The notes beneath the pieces were generated by a model that saw only the letters and a program-made list of their open reading frames with translations, was not told the DNA's origin and did no database searches. Positions 6,899-15,019 of a stretch of DNA of 41,818 nucleotides are shown here, in pieces. The DNA is from Candidatus Omnitrophota bacterium (GTDB lineage Bacteria > Omnitrophota > Gorgyraeia > Velamenicoccales > Velamenicoccaceae). Every line of letters begins with the position of its first letter. The first letter of the stretch is position 1. The stretch is taken from NCBI GenBank assembly GCA_028717105.1, contig JAQUOM010000001.1, positions 1 to 41,818 on the forward strand, given 5' to 3'. A program made the translations under genes and the position numbers.

Positions 6899-9625
6899 TC
6901 AATCCTGCAAGACAATCTTCCCCCGACACACCAGACGAAAACCGTTCTTCCAAACCGAAGGCGGCTCGTGCGAAAAACGCAGGACACGCCCCCGGTGATA
7001 GACATCTGAATTGACCACGGCCAGTGCGCCTTCCTTGCCGTCCGCGGCGCACGTAAAGACAACCGAAGGACAAAGACGCCCCAGACAGGACGCGGCTTTG
7101 ACGCCGACAAAGGCGCGGGCAGGATCATACCCGTTACGGGCCGCCCACAATTCCTCCCATTCATCGTCGAGGACGTCTTTAAATTCAGGAAAAACCCCTT
7201 CGGCCTCATGGGAAAACCACTGACGGTAACTTTCAGAAAGCATCACGTTCGTCTGGAAACGTTCCGGCCGCAAGGCGGCCGTGGCTTCGGTGGTCACCGC
7301 GAAGGCCAGGGCCCGGCGATCGATCGCCGAAATCTCCCAGAATTGCCTGACGGGCACATGGAGCCAGGTCCCCGCACACCGCAGGACGCCCTGAGGACTA
7401 CGCTCGTACTTCCAGAAGGCCGATGAGACAGAATCATGCCATCGGCCGTCGACACGGAGCGACGCATAGAGCGCCAGCCCCTTGGATAACGGGACCCCGT
7501 CCTGGAATAACCGGCCACGGCCCTCGGCGCACTCCAGGCGCAGACGGCCCGTCTCCAAACCGGCCGCAACGGTATAAGGCCCCGGGCGCCGCCCTTCCTG
7601 AAAATGCCACGCCAGATCAAAACACGGCTGGCGGCCGGGCGGCAGCAGGCGCTCGTTCTCCGGCGGAACCTTGATCACGCGCAGGATACGGCCTTTATGG
7701 AAAAAATCGCTATTGAGGATCTTGGCAAACGTGCCTTTTTGCGGCGCGAAAGACACGGCGACGGCAGGAAGAGCGCCGACGGGGTCATAGACGCCGATCG
7801 TACCGGCAGGCAGGCATTTCTGAAGGATATCGCATTCATGCGAAACAAAGGCCGCCGGGAAATCTCCCCGGACGTCGTCGCAAAACCAATGGGTATATTC
7901 CGGACGGCAGAGGCAAAGCATATTGAGTTCATCAAGATGCACGGCCTTCTCGATATCCAACGAGACTCTCCAGAAAAAAGAATCCGCGCCGTTTTTGACG
8001 AACTCCCAAACCTGCGTCAAGGCCAAACCCTCCCACCGTCCTCGCGCGACCAGGCGATCCGAGCCCTCTTTGGACACCTCCCACCGGGCCGCGCCGGAAG
8101 AATACCATGTGCCGTCGACGCGCATCGAAGTATAAACATGCTGGCCCGTCGTCAGAAGCGCCTCTTTGCCATAGAGCATCATCCTGCCCCCTCGGCAGAC
8201 GAGCGCTCCTTCCTGCCCTGAAAGATTGTAACTCTCGAACACATCCTGTGTCCTTCGGGCGGCCCGGCCCATCCCAACGCGCAGGCGTCCCGCAAAAGAC
8301 ACATGGGTCCGCGCAACCCCCTCCTGGCTGCCCCGCACAGGAAAAATCCGATACTGCAAGATGCGGCCCGGCTCAGGATAAGCGGCATTGATGATATAAG
8401 GATGACTCAACGGGCCGTCGTCGGCCTGCTCGAAAACAACGGCGGGCAGACTTGCCGCAGGCTCTTCTTCAACAGCCAGGCACTTCATGCCTGCGGCCTC
8501 TCCCGACAAGACCTGTCCGTCTTTCTTCTCCGCATCGACGTCGGGAAAAGGTCCGCTTCTTTCCGGCGTCACCCAGGACCGATACGCCTTGTTCAGCAGG
8601 ACATTGACGTAGGCCTCCCCCAACCCGAGGGACTCATCAGCCTCCAGAGAAATGTCCCAAAGGAGCGTGCCGTCCGGCATGATCTGCGCGCTCCAGCGCT
8701 GCACCCAGGTCTTCTGATAAGATGTCCCTGTCGCGATGAGCCGGTCGTCCGCTTCCAGGCGCACGTCCCACTCCGCCTGCGACGAACTCACCCAGGCATC
8801 CCCCAGGAGAAAAACAACATGGCCGCCGGCGCCCGACGTGAGCATTTCTTCTTTCCAGAAAATGAAAATCCGCCCCTTGTTAAACACAACGCGCAAAGGC
8901 CCTCTCTCCAGGGTCCCGACGGATTCCTGGGGGCCGCGAAGACGGCTATACAATGGAACAACCTTCGGGCAGGGGCCGTCCATGATCAGGCGCCCCTCTT
9001 TGAGCAAGATGGCCCGGCGGCAAAGACGGCGCAGCATCTGCATGTCGTGCGTCACCAGCAAAATCGTCTTGCCCCGTTCCTTGATCTCCAGAATCTTCCG
9101 GGCGCACTTCGCCTGGAACGCTTCATCGCCGACAGCCAGGATGTCGTCGATTAAGAGGACGTCGGGATCTATATGGATCGCGACGGAAAAAGCCAGGCGC
9201 GCGAACATCCCCTGGGAATAACATTTGACGGGCGCGTGGATAAACCGTCCCAAACCTGCAAAATCGACGATCCCCTGATACCGCCTCTGCGTCTCCCGGG
9301 GATCGAGGCCGAAAAGCCCGGCGTTCAACATAATATTTTCCTGGCCCGTGAGCTCCAGCTGAAAACCGGCCCCAAGCTCCAGAAGGCCGGTGACCCGGCC
9401 CGCCACGCGGACCTCGCCCCTGTCCGGCTTGAGCATACCCGCGAGGACCTTGAGTAATGTGGACTTCCCGGAACCGTTCTCTCCGATAATACCGAGGACT
9501 TCACCTTCGGAAACCTCCAGGTCGAGCGCCCTTAAGGCCCAAAAATTCTCCCAAACGGTCTTGTCTTCAGTGACAAACCTGATCCGGTATTTTTCCCAGA
9601 CATCCCGGCATTGAATAACGACCAT
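6899..9625 (-). CDS. Polysaccharide-export ABC ATPase with triplicated C-terminal domain
   Basis: Residues 1-230 are a Wzt/TagH-type ATPase that powers glycan export at the inner membrane. Visible motifs are Walker A GENGSGKST (48-56), an ABC signature in the variant form YSQGM (136-140), Walker B LLIDDILAVGD (157-167) and the H-loop His in THD (193). The remaining ~670 residues do not look like one ordinary Wzt carbohydrate-binding domain. They are three related units of about 190 residues (243-430, 472-652, 690-886), each with a W-rich strand pattern, a Y/W-W-F/V motif and an ending of the type HKGRILR. The last 17 residues resemble the start of a fourth unit. In Wzt the extra domain binds the terminally modified glycan, so the repeats may read modified sugars; that is inference. 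The ATG at 9625 lies one base after the permease stop (TGATATG), indicating coupling. Confidence 0.9.
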   Translation of the reverse strand: MVVIQCRDVWEKYRIRFVTEDKTVWENFWALRALDLEVSEGEVLGIIGENGSGKSTLLKVLAGMLKPDRGEVRVAGRVTGLLELGAGFQLELTGQENIMLNAGLFGLDPRETQRRYQGIVDFAGLGRFIHAPVKCYSQGMFARLAFSVAIHIDPDVLLIDDILAVGDEAFQAKCARKILEIKERGKTILLVTHDMQMLRRLCRRAILLKEGRLIMDGPCPKVVPLYSRLRGPQESVGTLERGPLRVVFNKGRIFIFWKEEMLTSGAGGHVVFLLGDAWVSSSQAEWDVRLEADDRLIATGTSYQKTWVQRWSAQIMPDGTLLWDISLEADESLGLGEAYVNVLLNKAYRSWVTPERSGPFPDVDAEKKDGQVLSGEAAGMKCLAVEEEPAASLPAVVFEQADDGPLSHPYIINAAYPEPGRILQYRIFPVRGSQEGVARTHVSFAGRLRVGMGRAARRTQDVFESYNLSGQEGALVCRGGRMMLYGKEALLTTGQHVYTSMRVDGTWYSSGAARWEVSKEGSDRLVARGRWEGLALTQVWEFVKNGADSFFWRVSLDIEKAVHLDELNMLCLCRPEYTHWFCDDVRGDFPAAFVSHECDILQKCLPAGTIGVYDPVGALPAVAVSFAPQKGTFAKILNSDFFHKGRILRVIKVPPENERLLPPGRQPCFDLAWHFQEGRRPGPYTVAAGLETGRLRLECAEGRGRLFQDGVPLSKGLALYASLRVDGRWHDSVSSAFWKYERSPQGVLRCAGTWLHVPVRQFWEISAIDRRALAFAVTTEATAALRPERFQTNVMLSESYRQWFSHEAEGVFPEFKDVLDDEWEELWAARNGYDPARAFVGVKAASCLGRLCPSVVFTCAADGKEGALAVVNSDVYHRGRVLRFSHEPPSVWKNGFRLVCRGKIVLQD
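6902..8899 (-). repeat. Three diverged tandem protein-domain repeats plus the start of a fourth
   Basis: Within the ABC ATPase gene, the units map to about 8899-8336, 8212-7670 and 7558-6968, with a stub at 6952-6902. Equivalent short motifs by eye are: start LRVVFNKGRIF, LVCRGGRMML, LRLECAEGRGRLF and, in the stub, FRLVCRGKIVL; middle AEWDV, ARWEV and AFWKY; acidic patch PFPDVD, DFPAAF and VFPEFKD; end YPEPGRILQ, FFHKGRILR and VYHRGRVLR. The repeats are visible at protein level only, so the duplication is old. I do not recognise the family. Confidence 0.75.
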
Positions 9626-9626
9626 A

Positions 9627-10406
9627 TCAGATCCGTTTCAGAAGTTGAGGTTCAAACCGCCAAAAAATCCCCGCACCGCAACACAGGCTGCCCAGCGACC
9701 ACAGGACAACCTGCACAAAAACAAAAAGGTCCGGAACGCGGCCGAAAAAAAGAACGTCGCGGTAAAATGTGATAAAACCGGCCATGGGATTCATAACGCA
9801 GATCCACCGCAGGCCTTCGGGGATCATATCCGCAGAATAGAAAACCGGCGTCACCCACATCCAGAACATGAAGACGATGTCCAAAAGATGGCCGACGTCG
9901 CGGCAGAACACGTGGACAACCGAGAACAAAAGCCCCAGGCCGGCCGTGAAGACAAGAAACAGCAGCGAGACGAAGACGAACAAAAAAAACAACGGCAGGA
10001 CCCGCGGATTGAAATAGAGAAAAAGAGGGAGAAAAAACAGCCAGCCGATCAGGTAATTCAGAAAATGCGACAGGACGCAGGACGCGGGCAGCGTTTCCCT
10101 GGGGAGCCGAAATTGACGCAGGATATTCTGCTGGGACAAAAAGATCCGGGTCGCTTCGGATAATGCCGAGACAAAAAACATCCACGGAAACATCCCTGCC
10201 AGGACAAAAAGAGGAAAATCCCGCATCCGGACGTTAAAGATGGCCGTGAAGGCAAACACGACGCCCATAGTCAACAGGATCGGATTAAAGACGGCGAGCG
10301 AAATCCCCAGGACCGATCCGGCATAACGGACTTTCAGCTGCTTGACGGCCATGTCCAAAAAAACATGCCGGTAGCGGTAAAAATCTGCGATCTTGTCTTT
10401 GATCAC
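9627..10406 (-). CDS. Polysaccharide-export ABC transporter permease (Wzm-like)
   Basis: This is a 259-residue membrane protein of the ABC-2 family, which forms the inner-membrane channel for lipid-linked polysaccharide. An N-terminal amphipathic segment (FYRYRHVFLDMAVKQLKVRY) precedes about six hydrophobic segments, and the motif NPILLTMGVVFAF is typical of Wzm/TagG/KpsM relatives. The C-terminal NPMAGFITFYRDVLF motif is also characteristic. The open frame extends to 10601, but residues before the UGM-like gene's stop (10441) are a shadow. The GTG at 10406 gives the usual family length and is the first plausible start after that stop; no strong Shine-Dalgarno is visible, so the start is moderately uncertain. 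It pairs with the ATPase immediately downstream. Confidence 0.9.
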   Translation of the reverse strand: MIKDKIADFYRYRHVFLDMAVKQLKVRYAGSVLGISLAVFNPILLTMGVVFAFTAIFNVRMRDFPLFVLAGMFPWMFFVSALSEATRIFLSQQNILRQFRLPRETLPASCVLSHFLNYLIGWLFFLPLFLYFNPRVLPLFFLFVFVSLLFLVFTAGLGLLFSVVHVFCRDVGHLLDIVFMFWMWVTPVFYSADMIPEGLRWICVMNPMAGFITFYRDVLFFGRVPDLFVFVQVVLWSLGSLCCGAGIFWRFEPQLLKRI

Positions 10407-10440
10407 CGCGATCTCGCTTCTTCTTTTGTGTAATCCGTCT

Positions 10441-11745
10441 TTAGCCGCCGTGATGCAACCGGCCGGCCAGTTCCCGGCCTTCGCGCAGGACGTCCTCCAT
10501 GGACGCATAGCGCCAGGCACCGTAGCGGCCCGCGCCGATGATGCCGTGTCTCGCCAAAAACGAAAGGACCGTCTGACGCGCCGACGCGTAGGCGCGGTCA
10601 TAAACCGGATAGCCGTAGACGATATCCTGGGTATCCATAAAAGAGACGGCTTTGCCCGCCGGCAAAAGGCCGGCCGCCGCTAAATCCCGCAATATCTTCT
10701 TCCTGAGCTGTCCCGGATGCGGCGGCCTGCCCGGCCGATAGGCGACTTCGAGAGAAACGGCATGGCGCGGCCGCCGGGCCTTTGAGACGGAGCGGCCGAG
10801 GGGAAAACCGGCCCGGAAAAAAGAAACATCCCTTTCGGGAAAATAAATCCAATGACAAAAACGGGGCGGCCTGCCTTCAATCCCCAGGTTCAGGTTCAGG
10901 ATGGAATTCCATTTCAGGCGGCGCAGAGCGGCCTCAACGGCCCGCGGGAGCTCCGTCATCAACGACAAGAGCTCCGGCAGGGGAATCGTCAAAACCAGCG
11001 TATCGTACGCTTCCCTGGCGCCAGACGCCAGCCGGACTTCTCTTTTCTTGAAATCGACGGCCCGGATGGCGCAGTGCGTAAAGACGCGCCGAAGCGGAGC
11101 GGCCAGGACCCGGGGCAATTCTTCGACGCCTCCGGCCTGCGGATACCAGAAAATATGATTATATCCCCACGCCTTCTTCTCCGGCCGGCCGGCGCCGGAA
11201 ATAATCTCCCGCAAGGGGGCGGCCGGGATCACGTCTTTCGCCCAGGCCGACGTCAATGTCCGTAAAGGGACTGCCCAGAATTTGGCATTGTAAGGTATCA
11301 AAAAATGCCTCGCAATGCCACGGCCGAATGTCTCTCTGGCCCAGGCGACAAAACCCTCGGCGTCGCCCGGCCTTTTCTTCTTTAAGGCGTCTCGCACGCC
11401 GGCCAGGCACTCCTCGACAACATCGTCCGGCATCTGCCGGAAATGCACCTGAAAAGGATAGGGGCTGTAACGGCCGAATGCGTAAAACAGCGCTTCCCTC
11501 TTGTAGCGCGTCAGGCGCCGTCCCAGGAGATGTTTAACGAGGGCGCCCGTCGAAGGGTCTTTGAAATGGAAGACGTGGCCGCCTGCATCGAAGACAAACC
11601 CGCCGACCCGGCGCGAACGGCACAGGCCGCCGACCCTCGCCTCCTTTTCGAACACAACAGGGTCCTGCCCCCGGCGATGGAGATGCCACGCCAGGCTCAA
11701 GCCTGTCAAACCGGCCCCTGCGATGACGATTTTTTTATAAGCCAT
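10441..11745 (-). CDS. FAD-dependent amine-oxidase/UDP-galactopyranose-mutase-like protein
   Basis: The 434-residue flavoprotein has an N-terminal dinucleotide-binding motif, VIAGAGLTGLSLAWHL (residues ~6-21), followed by VFEKEARVGGLCRS and FDAGGHVFHF. This is the signature of the protoporphyrinogen-oxidase / UDP-galactopyranose-mutase superfamily. A C-terminal FAD motif appears around GRYGAWRYASMEDVLREG. In glycan clusters such proteins commonly isomerise or oxidise a nucleotide sugar, so a mutase-like role is the best guess, but substrate residues cannot be assigned with confidence. The ATG at 11745 follows the stop of the MraY-like gene by one base (TGATATG), the same coupling as between the ABC permease and ATPase genes. 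Confidence 0.82.
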   Translation of the reverse strand: MAYKKIVIAGAGLTGLSLAWHLHRRGQDPVVFEKEARVGGLCRSRRVGGFVFDAGGHVFHFKDPSTGALVKHLLGRRLTRYKREALFYAFGRYSPYPFQVHFRQMPDDVVEECLAGVRDALKKKRPGDAEGFVAWARETFGRGIARHFLIPYNAKFWAVPLRTLTSAWAKDVIPAAPLREIISGAGRPEKKAWGYNHIFWYPQAGGVEELPRVLAAPLRRVFTHCAIRAVDFKKREVRLASGAREAYDTLVLTIPLPELLSLMTELPRAVEAALRRLKWNSILNLNLGIEGRPPRFCHWIYFPERDVSFFRAGFPLGRSVSKARRPRHAVSLEVAYRPGRPPHPGQLRKKILRDLAAAGLLPAGKAVSFMDTQDIVYGYPVYDRAYASARQTVLSFLARHGIIGAGRYGAWRYASMEDVLREGRELAGRLHHGG

Positions 11746-11746
11746 A

Positions 11747-12730
11747 TCACGAAAAATGGGCAGCCTTCTTGCCGACGGCCAAGCTTGCCGACACAGCGCA
11801 GGCGACGGCCGAAAATCCAACGAGGCCCGACCCGGCGTGCCGGAACAAAAAGGCGCACGCCCCCCATAAAAAACACAAGCCCAGACAGACAAGAAGCACG
11901 CGCTGTTTGGAAAAACCGAGGCCGAGCAGCCTCAGACCCAAATGATCGGGGCTTTTATGAAAAGGATGAATGCCGCGGCGCAGGCGCATGCCCACCAGAT
12001 ATACCGTATCAAAAACGAAGAAACCGACGACGAGCAGAGGCGATGCCAAGCCCGTCCCCGTGCCCTCCGGCGCATAGGCGACCAGGAGGGCCAGGGCCCC
12101 CAGAAGGAACCCGATATAATGGCTGCCGGAATTGCCCATGTACATCCTGGCCGGCGGCCAGTTGAAGAGCAAAAAACCGGCCAGGGAAGCGGCCAGCATC
12201 GCGCACAAGAGAGCGGCGGCCGGCTGCGCCGGGCGCAGAGACAATGCGGCGAACCCAAGACACGCGAGCCCGGCCGAGACCCCCGCCAACCCATCCATGA
12301 CATCCAGAAGGTTCAAGGCATTGATCATCCACAGCATCCAGATGCCGGCCGCCAGAAAATCCAACGTGCCTTTCAACATAATGATGCCGGTCCGGGCCGC
12401 CAGAAAACACCACGCCGCGACGAAAACGATCTCAAAAACCAGTTTCTTTAACGCAGAAAAATTTTTCAGATCGTCGACAAACCCGAACAGGGCGATCCCG
12501 GCGGCCGGGATAAAAAGCCCCTTCCAAAACACGGCCGGCTGGGCCGCAGGAACGCGAAGGACGAAGGCCGCCGACAAAAATGCAACGGTAAGAACAACAC
12601 CGCCGGCGCACGGAACGCCGTTCACCGCCAGAAACCCGTATTTCAAGAAAACCCGGCGCAACACGAACGCCAGGACGACAGCAAAACAAAACGCCATCCC
12701 TGAAGACACTAAAAAATCGCCTATCTTCAT
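11747..12730 (-). CDS. MraY/WecA-family polyprenyl-phosphate sugar-1-phosphate transferase
   Basis: This 327-residue polytopic membrane protein has about ten hydrophobic segments. The family's cytoplasmic active-site motifs are present in order: FGFVDDLKNF (the Mg-binding Asp pair, residues ~82-91), NLLDVMDGLAG (~140-150), YMGNSGSHYIGF (~196-207) and the basic HKSPDHLGLRL loop (~257-267). Enzymes of this family transfer a sugar-1-phosphate from a UDP-sugar to undecaprenyl phosphate and so start lipid-linked glycan synthesis. The last acidic motif reads NSGS where many members have GD, so sugar or metal handling may differ. The ATG is at 12730, 12 bases after the GT4 stop. It fits as the initiating enzyme for the polymer exported by the ABC system downstream. 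Confidence 0.9.
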   Translation of the reverse strand: MKIGDFLVSSGMAFCFAVVLAFVLRRVFLKYGFLAVNGVPCAGGVVLTVAFLSAAFVLRVPAAQPAVFWKGLFIPAAGIALFGFVDDLKNFSALKKLVFEIVFVAAWCFLAARTGIIMLKGTLDFLAAGIWMLWMINALNLLDVMDGLAGVSAGLACLGFAALSLRPAQPAAALLCAMLAASLAGFLLFNWPPARMYMGNSGSHYIGFLLGALALLVAYAPEGTGTGLASPLLVVGFFVFDTVYLVGMRLRRGIHPFHKSPDHLGLRLLGLGFSKQRVLLVCLGLCFLWGACAFLFRHAGSGLVGFSAVACAVSASLAVGKKAAHFS

Positions 12731-12742
12731 CCGTGGACGCTC

Positions 12743-13879
12743 CTAAACAAGACCCTCGTATAAACGGCCGACGGCCTCTGTCGTACGGTGCAGCAGAAAA
12801 TTTTCACCCAGCGACCCGGCGGCCGCAGAACCTAACCGCTCCCGGCTCTCGCCGTCTCTCAAAAGAGACAACAATACGTCTCTCATCTTGTCGATATCTC
12901 CCACCGGGACAAGATGACCGTTCCGCCCTTCCACCACGACGTCCCGGACACCTCCCGTATCCGTCACCACGACGGGTTTCCTGGAAACCATCGCCTCAAG
13001 GACCGAAACAGGGAGCCCTTCCCAGTGCGACGTCAGCACAAAGACATCGAGCGCCTTCAAAAAACGGACGATATCCCTGCGCCAACCAAGCAAAAAGACA
13101 TCCTCGGCCAAACCCAACCGTTCCCTCATCCGCAGAACCTCGCTTTTAAGCCCTCCGTCTCCGACGAGAAGAAACTTCACGCCCGGGGCCAGCGGTTTGA
13201 CCGCATGCGCCAACATCAGGAAATCCTGCGGCGCCTTCTGCTTTTTGAGGCATGCGATACTGCCGACCAAAAGAACGTCTTCGTCGAACCCCAGCTCTTT
13301 TTTCAAAGAATTATCCCCGCATTCCCTTCTGAACCTCCCCGGGTCGATCCCGCAGGGAATCAGGGCATATTGCTCAGGCTTGCCGATGCCGCGTTCGATC
13401 CCCCGGCCCAGGTCACAGGACGAAACAACGATGATCTTATCGGTGATCTTCGCCGTCCATCGCTCGAGGCGTTCAAAAAAATCTCGCACCCAACCGGGCT
13501 GGCCGTCGCAAAAACTCCAGCCGTGGACCGTGTGCACGACGGCGCTCGTTACGGCCGCCCTGGCCGCCCATCGCCCGAGGATTCCGGCCTTGGAACTATG
13601 CGTGTGCACGATATCGATGGCGTGTTTTCGGATAAAAAAAACCATCTCGCAAAAAACCATGACATCACGCCAAAGGCACAAAGGACGGTCCAGGAACTTC
13701 GAAAAGACGACCCGCAGGCCCGGGATCGAAGACGCCTCTGAACACAACATCCCGTCTGCGGACGTGAACAAGAAGATATTGTAGCGTTCCTGGCCCAGCC
13801 CCCGGATCAGGTCCAAAAGATGCTTCTGGGCCCCTCCCAGCTCAAGCTTCGTAACAATATAGAGCAGATTCTTTTTCAT
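12743..13879 (-). CDS. Family-4 glycosyltransferase
   Basis: The 378-residue GT-B-fold retaining glycosyltransferase starts MKKNLLYIVTKLELGGAQKH, a standard GT4 N-terminus. HTHSSKAGILGRWAAR follows near residue 92. The donor-binding domain has VGSIACLKKQKAP, FLLVGDG and the EX7E motif in SHWEGLPVSVLEAMVSRKPVV. It probably adds a sugar to the lipid-linked intermediate made by the MraY-like enzyme encoded next. It is the first gene of the export operon. Its ATG at 13879 has AGGAT about 11 bases upstream, placed in a small hairpin (ATCCT/AGGAT, 13892-13905) that could modulate initiation. Confidence 0.93.
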   Translation of the reverse strand: MKKNLLYIVTKLELGGAQKHLLDLIRGLGQERYNIFLFTSADGMLCSEASSIPGLRVVFSKFLDRPLCLWRDVMVFCEMVFFIRKHAIDIVHTHSSKAGILGRWAARAAVTSAVVHTVHGWSFCDGQPGWVRDFFERLERWTAKITDKIIVVSSCDLGRGIERGIGKPEQYALIPCGIDPGRFRRECGDNSLKKELGFDEDVLLVGSIACLKKQKAPQDFLMLAHAVKPLAPGVKFLLVGDGGLKSEVLRMRERLGLAEDVFLLGWRRDIVRFLKALDVFVLTSHWEGLPVSVLEAMVSRKPVVVTDTGGVRDVVVEGRNGHLVPVGDIDKMRDVLLSLLRDGESRERLGSAAAGSLGENFLLHRTTEAVGRLYEGLV

Positions 13880-14340
13880 GAACAGCGGGCTATCCTACAA
13901 AGGATCCGAACACTAAAACAGGCACGCTCTGTCAATCCGCATGGGGCCATCGGCATGGCAAGAATTCGACCCTTACAGAGCACAAGACCGTTGCTTTTGG
14001 AAAGGAAAACAATTGCAGGTGAAGAAAGTTAACGTCCTCATATAAAAAGGATTATGACAATGCGCTCCGTATCTTCCTTCTGTGTTTTTCGATTTTGATT
14101 ATACAACCTGCCCCCGTTCTTTTCAAGGCTTTCCTGTTCCTCTTTCGGCCTGCCGAAAATCTTGTCATTTCGACGAGAAAAAGCAACGGCGGAACGGGCG
14201 CGGCACATCTCTTACGGCACGTTTTTTAACGGCCGGTCCGGCCCTCAATATTTGCTTGCTTAAACGTTCGGCTGGCTGTATGCTTTTTCTAAGAATCATG
14301 GGCCGGCCGGTATCGTGCCGGTCTTTAGCTGGGGATCAAG
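13880..14340. other. 460-base divergent intergenic region
   Basis: This gap separates the minus-strand export operon from the plus-strand gene at 14341. I see no convincing coding sequence. Visible elements are: a minus-strand TTGACA (13930-13935) with no good -10 at the right distance; a 7-base inverted repeat GCTCTGT/ACAGAGC spread over about 13926-13982; a palindrome TTCGGC-CT-GCCGAA near 14144-14157; a palindrome GGCCGG-T-CCGGCC at 14231-14243; and GGCCGGCCGG at 14301-14310. The last two flank the plus-strand promoter candidate. The promoter of the export operon must lie here or further upstream but is not clear. Confidence 0.5.
14256..14284 (+). promoter_or_regulatory. Sigma70-like promoter candidate for the plus-strand gene
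   Basis: TTGCTT (14256-14261) and TATGCT (14279-14284) are separated by exactly 17 bases. Transcription would start near 14291, leaving a ~50-base leader. GGCC-rich palindromes lie just upstream of the -35 and within the leader, positions where a repressor or activator could bind. Confidence 0.4.
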
Positions 14341-14991
14341 ATGAAAACATTCCTTTGCCTCTGTCTGGGTCTATTGGTCGCGGCTGACTGCATGGCTGAA
14401 ACCGTCGTTAAACTCAAAAACGGCAAGGTCGTGCGCGGAGACCTGATCGAAGACACCGAAAGCTACGTCAAGATCAATATCGACGGGGTTGACCTGACCT
14501 ATTGGAAAGATGAGATCGAGGGCTTCGATGCCGGCGCTCAAATGCCGGCAGCTTCAGGGGCCGCAGGCCAGGACGCGGCAGCCGGAGATATCCAGAAAGC
14601 CCTCGTTAGTTTCCTGGGCGCCCTCCAATCCAATGATACGAAGACGGCGCTGGGCCTCATTTCCAAAAGTTTCCTCTTTGAAGGCAAAAACAACAATATC
14701 CTCAATTACGACGGCTTCAAGGAACAGCTGGAGAACATGGCCCAGAGACGCACCCAGACGAAAGCGAAGATTAAAATCGGCAACATCGTCGTGCAATCTC
14801 TGGTCATGGAGTCCGATGACAAAGCCCGGGTCGCGATCCAGTATGAACAAGAGACCATGCAGCCCCGTTTTTCCCAGCGCATCATCCAGGAGAAAAAGCA
14901 CGAAGCGGTCCTGTCAAGAGAGGAAGGATCGTGGAAAATATCCCAATGGCCGCCGCTTGCAAAAAAAGGAAGGAAAAAAACCGCTCCATAA
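14341..14991 (+). CDS. Secreted protein of unknown function, NTF2-like C-terminal half
   Basis: This 216-residue protein is the only clear plus-strand gene. MKTFLCLCLGLLVAADCMAE is a Sec signal peptide, cleaved after CMA or processed near it. Residues ~21-65 form a small beta-rich module (VKLKNGKVVRGDLIEDTE ... KDEIEGF) of the type seen in envelope proteins of delta-proteobacteria and the PVC group. A low-complexity Ala/Gln linker follows. Residues ~85-205 look like an NTF2/SnoaL-like cone fold: repeated helix, then long strands, ending SWKISQWP. GGGGAT sits about 5 bases before the ATG. The N-terminal module resembles the C-terminal end of the GGDEF protein at 30779-31609. It converges on the sulfatase-fold gene that ends at 15020. 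Function unknown. Confidence 0.8.
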   Translation: MKTFLCLCLGLLVAADCMAETVVKLKNGKVVRGDLIEDTESYVKINIDGVDLTYWKDEIEGFDAGAQMPAASGAAGQDAAAGDIQKALVSFLGALQSNDTKTALGLISKSFLFEGKNNNILNYDGFKEQLENMAQRRTQTKAKIKIGNIVVQSLVMESDDKARVAIQYEQETMQPRFSQRIIQEKKHEAVLSREEGSWKISQWPPLAKKGRKKTAP

Positions 14992-15019
14992 GCCTCTCAC
15001 CCTGACGCCCCCGCCGACC

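Noticed and set aside
6880..7209. An N-terminal extension of the radical SAM protein at 5743-6879
   Set aside because: The extension overlaps the 3' end of the ABC ATPase gene in another frame, and a strong ribosome site marks the ATG at 6879.
13892..13935. A complete minus-strand promoter using TTGACA at 13930-13935
   Set aside because: No acceptable -10 sequence lies 16-18 bases downstream of that hexamer.
14082..14387. A 101-codon plus-strand reading frame across the intergenic region
   Set aside because: No ribosome site, no recognisable protein features, and it overlaps the well-supported signal-peptide gene at 14341 in another frame.
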